Shown in pieces: positions 17,142 to 25,335 of a stretch of 64,000 nucleotides of DNA. Numbering within the stretch: position 1 is the stretch's first letter; each line of letters begins with the position of its first letter. Source of the DNA: Actinoplanes regularis (GTDB lineage Bacteria > Actinomycetota > Actinomycetes > Mycobacteriales > Micromonosporaceae); contig NZ_FZNR01000006.1 in the NCBI RefSeq assembly GCF_900188005.1, positions 248,001 to 312,000 on the forward strand, given 5' to 3'. Below the pieces are notes generated by a model. That model was not told where the DNA came from and did not search any database. It saw only the letters and a program-made list of their open reading frames with translations. The position numbers and the translations under genes were made by a program.

Positions 17142-18215
17142 ATGGCAACGCATCGAAACGTCGCGGTGTACGGCGCGTACGGGCACACCGGCCGATTCGT
17201 CGTCGCCGAGCTGCGGGAACGTGGGTACGCCCCGCTGCTGCTCGGCCGGGATCGGGACAAGCTGCAAGCCATGTCGCAGAGCTTCCCGGGCGCGCCGCAG
17301 CCGTCCTCGGCCAGGTATTTGGAAGCGCTGCGGCCGGCCCCGGTCGACGACCCGGAGGCGCTGGACCGGGCGCTGGACGGCGCGGAGGCGGTGATCAACA
17401 CCGCGGGGCCGTTCGCCAGCACGGCCGGCCCGGTGATCGAGGCCGCCCTGCGCGCCGGCATCCCCTACATCGACGTGGCGGCCGAGATCGAGGCGAACGT
17501 CGACACCTTCACGCACTTCGCGGAGCGCGCCCGCGCCGCGGGCACCGTGGTGCTGCCGGCGATGGCCTTCTACGGCGGCCTCGGCGACCTGCTGGTCACC
17601 ACCGCGATGGGTGACTGGAGCTCGGCCGACGAGGCGCACATCGCCTACGGGCTCAGCAGTTGGCACCCCACCGGCGGCACCCTGGCCGCGGGCGCGGTCT
17701 CGGCGCGGCGACGCGGCGGCCGCCGGATCCGCTACACCGGCGGAGAGCTGCGCTACCACGACGACGCGCTGCCGACCGTGGAGTGGCCGTTCCCGGCACC
17801 GCTCGGCACCCGGAGCGTCCTCAGCGAGTTCACCATGGCCGACGTCGTCACCGTCCCCAGCCACCTGGCCATCCCGGAGGTGCGCACCTACATGACCACC
17901 AACGCGGCCTCGGACCTGTTCTCGCCCGACCCGACGGCGCCGACCGCCGTCGACGAGCGGGGCCGATCCGCGCAGACCTTCGTGGTCGACGTCGTCGTCC
18001 GCTCCGCCGGAGCGGAACGCCGTCTGGTCGCCACGGGTCAGGACATCTACGCGATCAGCGCGCCGCTCGCGGTGGAGGCCGTCGAACGCATCCTGACCGG
18101 ACGCACCCGGGCCGTGGGTGTCGCCTCCGCCGGTGCGCTCTTCGACGCCCCCGGCTTCCTCGACGCCCTCTCCGCGCACCTCACGGTGCACACACCGGCC
18201 GCCGCCCTCGGCTGA
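17142..18215 (+). CDS. Saccharopine-dehydrogenase-like/trans-acting enoyl reductase family protein
   Basis: 357 aa from ATG 17142 with GGAGCAGGGA upstream. The N-terminal Rossmann fold starts NVAVYGAYGHTGRFVVAEL, followed by VINTAGPFASTAGPVIEAAL and YIDVAAEIEANV, typical of the saccharopine dehydrogenase NADP-binding domain shared with mycobacterial trans-acting enoyl reductases. The C-terminal half has PAMAFYGGLGDLLVT and a substrate domain with no catalytic motif that I can name. It lies opposite a GlxA-type regulator and is probably its target. The substrate is unknown. Confidence 0.82.
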   Translation: MATHRNVAVYGAYGHTGRFVVAELRERGYAPLLLGRDRDKLQAMSQSFPGAPQPSSARYLEALRPAPVDDPEALDRALDGAEAVINTAGPFASTAGPVIEAALRAGIPYIDVAAEIEANVDTFTHFAERARAAGTVVLPAMAFYGGLGDLLVTTAMGDWSSADEAHIAYGLSSWHPTGGTLAAGAVSARRRGGRRIRYTGGELRYHDDALPTVEWPFPAPLGTRSVLSEFTMADVVTVPSHLAIPEVRTYMTTNAASDLFSPDPTAPTAVDERGRSAQTFVVDVVVRSAGAERRLVATGQDIYAISAPLAVEAVERILTGRTRAVGVASAGALFDAPGFLDALSAHLTVHTPAAALG

Positions 18216-18348
18216 CCCCACCATCGGGATCGACCCGGGCACGAGCCCAAGACACAGGTGATCCACAGGTGCGATCGGGGCAAGCCGGGCCTGCTCCGGG
18301 CGATAGGTGCGGGCGAACGGACACCACCCACAGCCTCCAGGAGTCCCG

Positions 18349-18585
18349 ATGGATGCCACCAGCTCGGCGAACAACGCCAAGACACAGCTCGTCCAGTACC
18401 AGCAGCAGCTGGCAAAAGACCTCGCGGCCAAGGCCACCGCCAAGGTCATCGCCGCCGACCGGGCAGCTGTGACCAAGGCCGAGCAGGCGGTGCAGCAGGC
18501 CAAAAACTCCACTGTGGCCACCACGAGCACGTCCAGAACAGCAGCGACCGGTTCCATGGGAACAACCGTGGACGTCACAGTCTGA
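18349..18585 (+). CDS. Small Ala/Gln-rich coiled-coil protein
   Basis: 78 aa from ATG 18349, which has a perfect AGGAG site 5 nt upstream, so this short frame is very likely translated. The sequence is one long amphipathic helix (KTQLVQYQQQLAKDLAAKAT, AADRAAVTKAEQAVQQAKNS) followed by a Ser/Thr-rich tail ending in TTVDVTV. There is no signal peptide or membrane segment. I do not recognise the family. It is monocistronic, with no gene directly downstream on this strand. Confidence 0.7.
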   Translation: MDATSSANNAKTQLVQYQQQLAKDLAAKATAKVIAADRAAVTKAEQAVQQAKNSTVATTSTSRTAATGSMGTTVDVTV

Positions 18586-18905
18586 AGCCAGCACCTCACA
18601 CGACGACAGGACCGTGGGCGACGGCCCGAGACCGGCGCCCGACAGCGTGGCACGCGCCGAGCGGGCCCGGGCCGAGGCCGTTCAGGCCCTGCGCGCGGCC
18701 TGCCCGAACCCGGTGCGCCACACTGCGACAGGACCACGAGCGACGGTCTCAGGCCGACCCCTCACACCGCGATCGTCTTAGGTCGGCGCCCACACGGCGA
18801 TCGCCTTAGATCAACGCCTCACACCGCGATCGCCTTAGGCCGACGCCTCACACCGCGATCGCCTCGGATCAACGCCCCACACCGCGATCGCCTTAAGCCG
18901 ACGCC
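18586..18905. repeat. 29-bp tandem repeats downstream of the MFS gene
   Basis: This stretch without a gene holds at least five copies of a 29-bp unit between 18767 and 18910 (CCGCGATCGCC, TTAGGCCGAC, GCCTCACA with changes), starting at 18767, 18795, 18824, 18853 and 18882. Looser relatives lie near 18593 and 18735. The last unit runs into the MFS stop codon. On the minus strand every copy repeats the gene's final GTG TGA GGCGT, so the array looks like serial copies of that gene's 3' end. Confidence 0.85.
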
Positions 18906-20066
18906 TCACACGATGACGGGACGGCGGGCGAAGGATGCCACGGACATTGCGGCGACCGCGAGGAGGCCGGCGACCGGAGCGAAGGCGAAACCATGCCGGA
19001 TGGAGTCGGCGACCAGCGAGCCGGTGACCGCCGCACCGGCCGCGCTGCCCACCGTGAACGCCGTGATGATCCAGGCGAACGCCTCCACCGCCGTGCCGGG
19101 CGGGGTCAGCCGGTCCGCGGTCAGGAAGACCGCGGTGAGCACCGGCGGCAGCGAAACCCCGGAGACCGCGAGCAGCACGGCCATCAGCGCGGGCTCGGGC
19201 ACCACTAGCAACGGTACGAACCCAGCGGCCAGCGCCGCGGTGACCAGCGGCAACCGGGACGGGCCACCCGGGCGGGCGCGCATGTAGAGCAGGCCGCCGA
19301 GCAGCGCCCCGGCCGCCTGGGCGGCGAGCAGCCAGCCGCTCAGCGAACGGTTCCCGGCGTTCTCGGCGTAGCCGGTGACCACGACCGGAAGGCTGCCGAT
19401 GGCGGCGCCGGCGCAGACCACACCGAGCAGGATGACGACGAAGCGGGACGCCCGCAGCGGCCCCGCCCAGTGCCGGTCCACGGCCACGCCGCGCCAGGTG
19501 CGAACCGCCGGCGTCGACGCGAACACCGCCACGCCGGCCAGTTGCAGCAGCGCGGCGGCGGCAAGACCGGCGGACGGGCCGGCGACCCCCACCGCGAGCA
19601 GGGTGACCAGCGGGCCGGTCACATAGATGACCTCCTGCACGGCGATGTCCAGCGAATACGCCGCGGCCACGGCTTCCGGGCGGACCAGGCCGGGCCAGAG
19701 GGCGCGCAGGCAGGCTTCCAGAGGCGGGGTGCCGGCCCCCGCCAGCACCGCGCCTGCCATCGTCGGCGCGACGGCGTGATCGCCGACCCCCACGAGCAGG
19801 TACCCGGCGGCGGAGAGCAGTGCGGATCCCCAGAGCACCGGGGGCTGCCGCCAGCGGTCGACCACCCGGGCGAGAATCGGCGCGCTCACCGCCATCCCGG
19901 CGGTGTAGACGCCGACGACCAGCCCGGCCAAGGCCAGGCTGTGCGCCTCACGGGCGAAGAAGAGCAGGGCCAGCGGGGCGGAGGCCATCGGCAGACGTCC
20001 GGTCTGGCTGGCCACGAGGAGCCTTACGACGTACGGGGTACGAAGCAGTTCGGTGAGGGCGGACAT
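18906..20066 (-). CDS. MFS transporter
   Basis: 386 aa from ATG 20066 with GAAAGAG upstream. Eleven to twelve hydrophobic helices are evident. The first loop carries ARVVDRWRQPPVL, a shortened form of the MFS A-motif, and a second-half loop has LLGGLLYMRARPGG. It resembles drug-efflux-type MFS proteins, but no substrate signature is visible. The stop codon lies inside a tandem array of 29-bp repeats. It is monocistronic as far as the sequence shows. Confidence 0.85.
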   Translation of the reverse strand: MSALTELLRTPYVVRLLVASQTGRLPMASAPLALLFFAREAHSLALAGLVVGVYTAGMAVSAPILARVVDRWRQPPVLWGSALLSAAGYLLVGVGDHAVAPTMAGAVLAGAGTPPLEACLRALWPGLVRPEAVAAAYSLDIAVQEVIYVTGPLVTLLAVGVAGPSAGLAAAALLQLAGVAVFASTPAVRTWRGVAVDRHWAGPLRASRFVVILLGVVCAGAAIGSLPVVVTGYAENAGNRSLSGWLLAAQAAGALLGGLLYMRARPGGPSRLPLVTAALAAGFVPLLVVPEPALMAVLLAVSGVSLPPVLTAVFLTADRLTPPGTAVEAFAWIITAFTVGSAAGAAVTGSLVADSIRHGFAFAPVAGLLAVAAMSVASFARRPVIV

Positions 20067-20488
20067 GCGCTCTTTCGTTTCCGGGACGGGATCGGGTCGA
20101 CGGAGGGCACGGCACGAAGGACGCACCCGGCGACGGAGGTCGCGGGGTCGCCGGACGTGGAGCCGAGCCGGAAAGAGCGGCTCAGGGAGCGAAATCGGCC
20201 CGATCGTGGTCAAGGCCGTAGAGCGGCAGATCAGGAGTGAACCACGCGGCGTACGCGGCGGCGACGGCTTCGAGCGGGTTCACGACGCGCAGCGTACCTA
20301 AGCAGCTGCCCGGCAGCCCAATCAGAGGCGCCGCAAGCCCGAGACGACCTTGCCGAAGCCTCCGCCGAAAGCGGATTTGGAGGCGCCGAAAGACCCGAAG
20401 CACGCCGCCGAAACAGCCGCCGAACAGCAGAGCCAGAAGCACCGAAAGACCCGAAGCACACCGCCGAAACGGCCGCCGAACAGCAGAG
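20067..20488. repeat. Degenerate copies of the lexA 3' end
   Basis: Immediately downstream of lexA, a segment at 20322-20358 matches the last 37 bp of lexA (20489-20525) at 32 of 37 positions, including the stop, so on the minus strand it would encode GKVVSGLRRL then TGA, against GKVVSVFRRL. Between them two near-identical 48-bp blocks (about 20385-20432 and 20441-20488) repeat at a 56-bp spacing. The rest of this gap, 20067-20321, contains only a possible 33-codon GTG frame (20283 down to 20182) with no convincing ribosome site. Confidence 0.75.
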
Positions 20489-21133
20489 TCACAGGCGGCG
20501 GAAGACCGAGACGACCTTGCCGAGGATGACCGCGTCGTCGCCGGGAATCACCGCATAGTGGGCGTTCTGCGGGACCAGCTCGATGTGGCCGTCACGCCGC
20601 CGGAACGTCTTGATCGTGGCCTCGCCGTCGATCATCGCCGCGACGATCTCGCCGTTCTCCGCGACCGGCTGCTGACGGACCACGACCACGTCACCGTCAC
20701 AGATGGCGGCATCGATCATCGAGTCGCCCTTGACGTTCAGCGCGAACAGCGTGCCGTGGCCGACCATCCCGACGGAGACCGTCAGGTGGTCCATCACATG
20801 CTCGTCGGCGAGGATCGGCGCACCGGCCGCGATGTCACCGAGCACCGGAATCCGGACGGCCGGATCAGCCACGACCGGATCAGCCGGAGCCGGCTCCCGC
20901 ACATCGACGGCCCGCGAACCATGCGGCTGGCGCCGCAGCAGACCGTGCTGCTCCAGCACCTTGAGGTGATATGCCACCGAGGACGGCGAAACCAGCCCGA
21001 CCGCGGCACCGATCTCGCGCACGGTCGGCGGGAAGCCGCGCTCCCGCACCGAATCACGGATGACCGTGAGAATGCGCTGCTGCCTGGCGCTTATCCGCGG
21101 CCGCGACCCGTCGTCACCGACGTCGACGCTCAT
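20489..21133 (-). CDS. lexA: SOS repressor LexA
   Basis: 214 aa from ATG 21133 with GGAGGTGGCGG upstream. The N-terminal winged helix is canonical: RQQRILTVIRDSVRERGFPP then VREIGAAVGLVSPSSVAYHL. The Ala-Gly self-cleavage site lies in GDIAAGAPIL, the catalytic Ser in NVKGDSMID and the Lys in EATIKTFRR. LexA represses DNA-damage genes and is inactivated by RecA-stimulated self-cleavage. No consensus actinobacterial SOS box (CGAAC-N4-GTTCG) was found by eye just upstream. Instead the 5' region holds tandem mini-ORF copies, each ending in a ribosome-site plus ATGAGC module like the one used by lexA itself. Confidence 0.95.
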   Translation of the reverse strand: MSVDVGDDGSRPRISARQQRILTVIRDSVRERGFPPTVREIGAAVGLVSPSSVAYHLKVLEQHGLLRRQPHGSRAVDVREPAPADPVVADPAVRIPVLGDIAAGAPILADEHVMDHLTVSVGMVGHGTLFALNVKGDSMIDAAICDGDVVVVRQQPVAENGEIVAAMIDGEATIKTFRRRDGHIELVPQNAHYAVIPGDDAVILGKVVSVFRRL

Positions 21134-21461
21134 ACCGCCACCTCCGCTGCACTCCGACGTCGCCATGAGCCGGTGCGGTGGCCCCGACGTCGGCCGGTCC
21201 GGCGCCGAACCGTGGTCGCACCGCCTCGCCGGCCCGGCGAAGGTTCGTGGAGACCGCACCAGCCGGCTCGCCCGCAAGCTCGCTCATGCCGCCACCTCCA
21301 CAGCGCTCCGGCACCGACACGAGCTGTTCACTGAGCTAGCCGATTCGCTCTCGAGCTCGCTCATTGCCGCACCCTACCCCAAGATTCGATCAGATGTACG
21401 AACCGTGACCGGAACCGCACGTTTGGATGATCCTGCTCCGCCTGGGCGAAGCCAAGACCCA
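21134..21461 (-). repeat. lexA leader with stacked ATGAGC mini-ORF modules
   Basis: Read on the minus strand, this gap contains a 26-codon ORF (21364 to 21284, starting MSELESES and ending EVAA) whose TGA overlaps a second ATGAGCGAGC at 21287. The second frame (MSELAGEPAG) runs past the lexA start in another frame. Each module ends with a GGAGGTGGCGGYATGAGC-type ribosome site and start, the last serving lexA. The first module is a close relative of the mini-ORF at 35745-35825. The remaining 21365-21461 shows nothing recognisable. Confidence 0.75.
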
Positions 21462-23564
21462 TCAGCGGACGAAGAGCAGGAACAACCCCGCCCAGGTACA
21501 CCCGATCATGAAAAGCACCAGCGGAAACTCACCGGCAAGCGTGGCGAGGACCGAAATCGCCGGCTTACGCTCCGACACCGCGCCCACAGCCCCGGACGCA
21601 ACAGCCGCCGGAACCACCGACACACCCCCCGACACCACGCCCACAGCCCCAGAAGCAACAGCCGCCGGAACCACCGACACACCCCCCGACACCACGCCCA
21701 CAGCCCCAGAAGCAACAGCCGCCGGAACCACCGACACACCCCCCGACACCACGCCCACAGCCCCAGAAGCAACAGCCGCCGGAACCACCGACACACCCTC
21801 CGACACCACGCCCACAGCTTTGGATGTGACGGCTGCCGGGGGCGCGGTGGCGGCCAGGGCCGCGTCGTGGGCGACGATCACGCCGAGAACATGTCCTAGA
21901 AGAATCAGAGCGACCTGCGCACCGGCGATCACCGCCGGGACGGTGACAACGTTCCAGCTCGCGCCGGGCACCAGGCCCCACCCCTGGATCAGCAGCAGGA
22001 ACCCGCGCGGCGCCTCGACGATCAGCAGCGAGAGGTAGTGGGCGAGGGTGTAACCCGCCGCGATCGGGATCAGGGAGGCGGCCACGTCGAGGTCGCCGGC
22101 GATTTTGCGTACGGCGACGAGAACGCCGAGGCAGACCAGCACCAGGGCGGCCGTGGCATAGAGCGCGGGATGCCCGGCCTGCTGCACGAATCCAGCCCAC
22201 GCCGGCGACCCCGACGCGCTGTCGAAGATCGTCGATCCCCACCACACCGCGACGAACGCCGCCAGCCCCGCGCCGGTCACGGCGGATCCGGCGAGCGCGG
22301 GCACAGCGGCGCCAGACGATGGCGAGACCGGAAGGCCCGCCGGAAAATTTCCTACCGACGACGGCGAGGCCAGACGCGCCGCCGGAGAAGGGTCGATCGG
22401 CGACGGTGGGACCGGACAGTCCGCCGAAGAACCACCAACCGGCGACGACAAAACCGCACCGGCCGCCGAAGAACCACCGACCAACGACGACAAAACCGGA
22501 GCGGCCGCCGGAGAATCACCGACCGACGACGGCGAGACCGGAGCCACCGCCGAAGAACCACCGACCGACGACGGCGAGACCGGAGCCACCGCCGAAGAAG
22601 GGTCGATCGATGACGGTGGGGCCGGACAGTCCGCCGGAGGGGCGCCGGCCGACGACGGTGGGGTTGGAAGGCCCGTCCGGAAAGGGGCGGCGAGGCCGCT
22701 GAGCGGGACGCGCCAGCGGAGCGGGCTGAGCCGGCCGGCGAATTCGGAGTACAGCTCGAAGCAGTCGCCGCGGGCGAACCACTCCTCACCGCGCACCACG
22801 GCCATCCCGAGCTGGACGATTCCATACCCCAGCAGGCAGCAGCCGATCACCACCGGGTCGGTGCGCCGGGGCGCCACCAGTTCGAACCAGACGAACATCA
22901 GCAGCCAGAGGACGCCCGGCCAGACGCCCAGCCCGGCCCCGGGCCGGAGGCCGGCGCGCGGGAGACGCAACAGCCGGAACAGTGTGCGCAACGGGCTGAC
23001 CGCCCGCCAAACCGGTCCGAACAGGACGCTGAGCGGCACCAGCCCGACCCACAGCCAGACGAACAGCGCGTGAGCCGCCGGGTTCTCCGTGCCGCGTGGC
23101 CCGAAAAGCGCGTTTCCGACCAGGTAGAGCGAGAGCAAGAGGACGACGAGCCGCAACGCCGGCAACCAACCCCCGGTCCGTACCACCCGGGCGGTGGCCC
23201 CACCCAGCCGTGGCCGGGTCCACAGCAGCGCCGCGACCAGAAAGGACAGAACCACGGTGGCCGCACCCGCTTGCAGCACCAGATCGAGCGGCAGGGGCAG
23301 ATCCGACGAACTACCGACGCCGTGAGCGAGCGACGCAGGAGCCGGCGAGCCACCAGCATCCTGAGTAAGCAACACCGAAGCCCGCAACCCGGCCTCGTGA
23401 GCGAGGAACGCCGAGACCGGCGACCCACCAGCATCCTGAGCAAGCAACACCGAAGCCGACGAACCAGCCTGGTACGCGAGGAACTCCGAAGTCGGCGACC
23501 CACCAGCATCGTGAGTAAGCAACACCAGCGCCGGCGAGCCGGCAGCGTGAGCGAGCGGGCTCAC
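21462..23564 (-). CDS. Repeat-rich polytopic membrane protein
   Basis: 700 aa from GTG 23564, which overlaps the preceding stop (GTGA). I do not recognise the family. The N-terminal about 100 residues contain three copies of a 25-residue repeat (core VLLTQDAGGSP followed by LAH-AG). Six or more membrane helices come next. An insertion of Pro/Ser repeats (PSSVGGSSAVAPVS and variants) spans about residues 305-430, and more helices follow. The C-terminal region has four nearly perfect 19-residue repeats (GVVSGGVSVVPAAVASGAV; 57 bp each, about 21597-21830) before a final helix. All repeats are in frame and look like recent expansions in an otherwise conserved-looking membrane scaffold. It is the last gene of a four-gene cluster. 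Confidence 0.8.
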   Translation of the reverse strand: MSPLAHAAGSPALVLLTHDAGGSPTSEFLAYQAGSSASVLLAQDAGGSPVSAFLAHEAGLRASVLLTQDAGGSPAPASLAHGVGSSSDLPLPLDLVLQAGAATVVLSFLVAALLWTRPRLGGATARVVRTGGWLPALRLVVLLLSLYLVGNALFGPRGTENPAAHALFVWLWVGLVPLSVLFGPVWRAVSPLRTLFRLLRLPRAGLRPGAGLGVWPGVLWLLMFVWFELVAPRRTDPVVIGCCLLGYGIVQLGMAVVRGEEWFARGDCFELYSEFAGRLSPLRWRVPLSGLAAPFRTGLPTPPSSAGAPPADCPAPPSSIDPSSAVAPVSPSSVGGSSAVAPVSPSSVGDSPAAAPVLSSLVGGSSAAGAVLSSPVGGSSADCPVPPSPIDPSPAARLASPSSVGNFPAGLPVSPSSGAAVPALAGSAVTGAGLAAFVAVWWGSTIFDSASGSPAWAGFVQQAGHPALYATAALVLVCLGVLVAVRKIAGDLDVAASLIPIAAGYTLAHYLSLLIVEAPRGFLLLIQGWGLVPGASWNVVTVPAVIAGAQVALILLGHVLGVIVAHDAALAATAPPAAVTSKAVGVVSEGVSVVPAAVASGAVGVVSGGVSVVPAAVASGAVGVVSGGVSVVPAAVASGAVGVVSGGVSVVPAAVASGAVGAVSERKPAISVLATLAGEFPLVLFMIGCTWAGLFLLFVR

Positions 23565-24256
23565 TTCACCTCGAGCTGGAGCAGCAACGTGTCCGGGTGC
23601 GCCTCGACGTCGAAGAGGCCGGGGCGCGAGGCGACGAAGACGACGCACATCGACTCACCCGGCTGTACCTGATATTCCAGGTCGTAGCCGTGCACGTGGA
23701 TCTCGGTTGCGGTGTCGACCGAGACGCCGAGGCGGACCTGGCCGCCGAGCGGCACGCTGACCCGCTGCGGAGCCGGGGAGGCTTTGCCGTCGCGTAGCGC
23801 GGCGTTCGCCACCACCTGATCCGGTGACGCCGACCCGCAGGCGGCCGGAGCGGCGGCCTCCGCGGCCGGAGCCTGCGCGCAGCCGGGCAGCAGGGCGAGG
23901 GCCGCCAGTAGGAACGGGACGAGCCGCAACGTGCGCCGGCTGTTTCCGGCGGGCGCGAGGGAGGGGTCGGCCGCGACCTGGGACGAGGGCGAACCGGCGG
24001 TGTGCTCCAGGGTGCGGCCGGTGGAGATCGGCCCCGGTCCGCCGAAGCCCGCCGACCGCCGGCGGCCCAGCGCCAGCACCGCCAGCTGAGCGAAGATCGC
24101 AATCGACGCCGACGACACCACCAGGACAAACGCCGCGAACAGCGCGGGAGCCGAGAGCAGGCTCGGCGCGGACATCAGCGTCTGGATGCCGAGCAGCGCG
24201 GGCACGGTCAGGAACGCCGCCGACATCAGCAGCATCGACCCGGTCAGCACCCTCAT
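23561..24256 (-). CDS. Membrane segment fused to a cupredoxin-like lipoprotein
   Basis: 231 aa from ATG 24256 with GGGGGAG upstream. Residues 1-65 hold two membrane helices (SMLLMSAAFLTVPALL and ALFAAFVLVVSSASIAIF). After a polar linker a second signal-like segment ends in a lipobox (FLLAALALLPGCAQ, about residue 130). The C-terminal domain resembles cupredoxin-like folds (EIHVHGYDLEYQVQPGES and GLFDVEAHPDTLLLQLEV), with His residues that could bind metal. The internal lipobox suggests that two once-separate genes have been joined in frame. It may also be read from an upstream ATG at 24442 created by repeated 3'-end copies of the neighbouring gene. Confidence 0.72.
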   Translation of the reverse strand: MRVLTGSMLLMSAAFLTVPALLGIQTLMSAPSLLSAPALFAAFVLVVSSASIAIFAQLAVLALGRRRSAGFGGPGPISTGRTLEHTAGSPSSQVAADPSLAPAGNSRRTLRLVPFLLAALALLPGCAQAPAAEAAAPAACGSASPDQVVANAALRDGKASPAPQRVSVPLGGQVRLGVSVDTATEIHVHGYDLEYQVQPGESMCVVFVASRPGLFDVEAHPDTLLLQLEVK

Positions 24257-24438
24257 CCCCACTCCCCCAGGATCACCCGCGGCTCTGTCATGCGGGTATC
24301 TCGGCGAGTGCGGCGCGCCGCGCGACGGTGCGCAACACCGACGGCCCCCAGCCACCGGCGCAGTCATGCGAATTCCTCCACAAGCGCCGCCCACCGCGCG
24401 AAGGTGCGCAACACCGACACCCCCGGCCACCGGCGCAG
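24257..24438 (-). repeat. Two tandem copies of the neighbouring gene's 3' end
   Basis: On the minus strand, the final codons of the gene ending at 24439 (ASVLRTLARRAALAEESA then stop) recur twice in this gap at spacings of about 75 bp. The copies would read SVLRTFARWAALVEEFA and SVLRTVARRAALAEIPA, each followed by TGA in an ATGA context. The ATG of the first overlap opens a frame (MTAPVAGGVG) that continues in phase into the downstream lipoprotein gene. Confidence 0.85.
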
Positions 24439-25335
24439 TCATGCGGATTCCTCGGCGAGTGCGGCGCGCCGCGCGAGGGTGCGCAGCACCGATGCGCCGG
24501 CCACCGCGACCCCCGCGCCCAGCCCCAGGGCGAGCACAACGAGCACGCGCTCGACATTCGGTGGTCCCGCGAAGGGCAGGACGGCGCGGTGGAACGAGGT
24601 CACGTCCGGGAAGACGAAGACCGTGGTCAGCGCGGCGCCCGCGCAGACGGCGAGCAGGCCGGCGGGGCGGCCGCGTAGGGCGGTGATCGCGCCGCCCAGG
24701 ATCAGCGGCCAGGCCAGCAGGTTGACGCCGGCGGCGTTGAGGAGCGTGCCGGCGAGTGGCGCCGACTCGACGGCGAGGCTGGAACCGGTCACGTGCGCGA
24801 CCGACGCGGCCATCGCGACGACGCCGGCCGCTGCGAGCAGCAGGTCGGCGCGGTGCAGGCGGCGAGCGATCACGGGTACGGCCACGGCCGCCACGATAGC
24901 CAGTCCCCACCAGGGCAGCGGGTTCGGAGGTCGCTCTCCGGTGAGGACGCCGCTGACCGTGACCGCGCTGCCGTTCGCGTCGAGGACGAGCGTCCAATCC
25001 GCCGTACGACCGAAATCGATGTTTTTGCCCTCTGGGGTTGACCTTGAATCTGCCCAGGTCAAGTCGGCGCCGGAGGCGACGGTGGCCGGGGTGCCGGGGC
25101 CGCCACCGGCGCTGATCGTGACCGGTCCGCCGGTGTTGTTCGTCAGGCGTAGCCGGGCGCCGTCCTCGATCGCGACCACCTGGAGGCCCGGAATCGCCGG
25201 TGTGATCGCCACCACTGTGCTGCGCGCGTCGGTCGCGACCAGCCCGCCGGCGTGCGCCGCCGCCGGCCCGGCCGTGCCGAGAACCGTCCCGGCGACGACG
25301 GCCAGGAGCACCGCGAGACGCCGCAGCGGGGTCAT
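24439..25335 (-). CDS. Hypothetical exported membrane protein
   Basis: 298 aa; ATG overlaps the previous stop (ATGA). It has a clear signal peptide (RRLAVLLAVVAGTVLGTAGP then AAAHAGG). An extracytoplasmic beta-rich domain follows (ARLRLTNNTGGPVTISAGGG, SRSTPEGKNIDFGRTADWTL). Four to five C-terminal membrane helices end in VLRTLARRAALAEESA. The mature N-terminus beginning with His (AHAGG) recalls copper-binding exported proteins such as the CopC/YcnI type, but the rest does not match those well enough to name. It lies between the polytopic protein and the cupredoxin-like fusion, suggesting a membrane complex. Confidence 0.72.
   Translation of the reverse strand: MTPLRRLAVLLAVVAGTVLGTAGPAAAHAGGLVATDARSTVVAITPAIPGLQVVAIEDGARLRLTNNTGGPVTISAGGGPGTPATVASGADLTWADSRSTPEGKNIDFGRTADWTLVLDANGSAVTVSGVLTGERPPNPLPWWGLAIVAAVAVPVIARRLHRADLLLAAAGVVAMAASVAHVTGSSLAVESAPLAGTLLNAAGVNLLAWPLILGGAITALRGRPAGLLAVCAGAALTTVFVFPDVTSFHRAVLPFAGPPNVERVLVVLALGLGAGVAVAGASVLRTLARRAALAEESA

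Noticed and set aside
18767..18910. Regular 29-bp repeats that could suggest a CRISPR array
   Set aside because: Units are directly adjacent with no unique spacers, no cas genes are nearby, and the unit copies the end of the MFS gene.
20182..20283. 33-codon minus-strand frame (MNPLEAVAAAYAAWFT) before the MFS gene
   Set aside because: GTG start without a clear ribosome site and no recognisable family; kept only as a remark in the gap entry.
21365..21461. Possible SOS box upstream of lexA
   Set aside because: CGAAC occurs at about 21400 but no matching GTTCG arm stands four bases further on; a GGAAC-N5-GTTTG stretch is too imperfect.
24257..24438. Start of the lipoprotein fusion at the upstream ATG (24442)
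   Set aside because: The frame is continuous, but the ATG belongs to repeated 3'-end copies of the previous gene; the ATG at 24256 has a better ribosome site.
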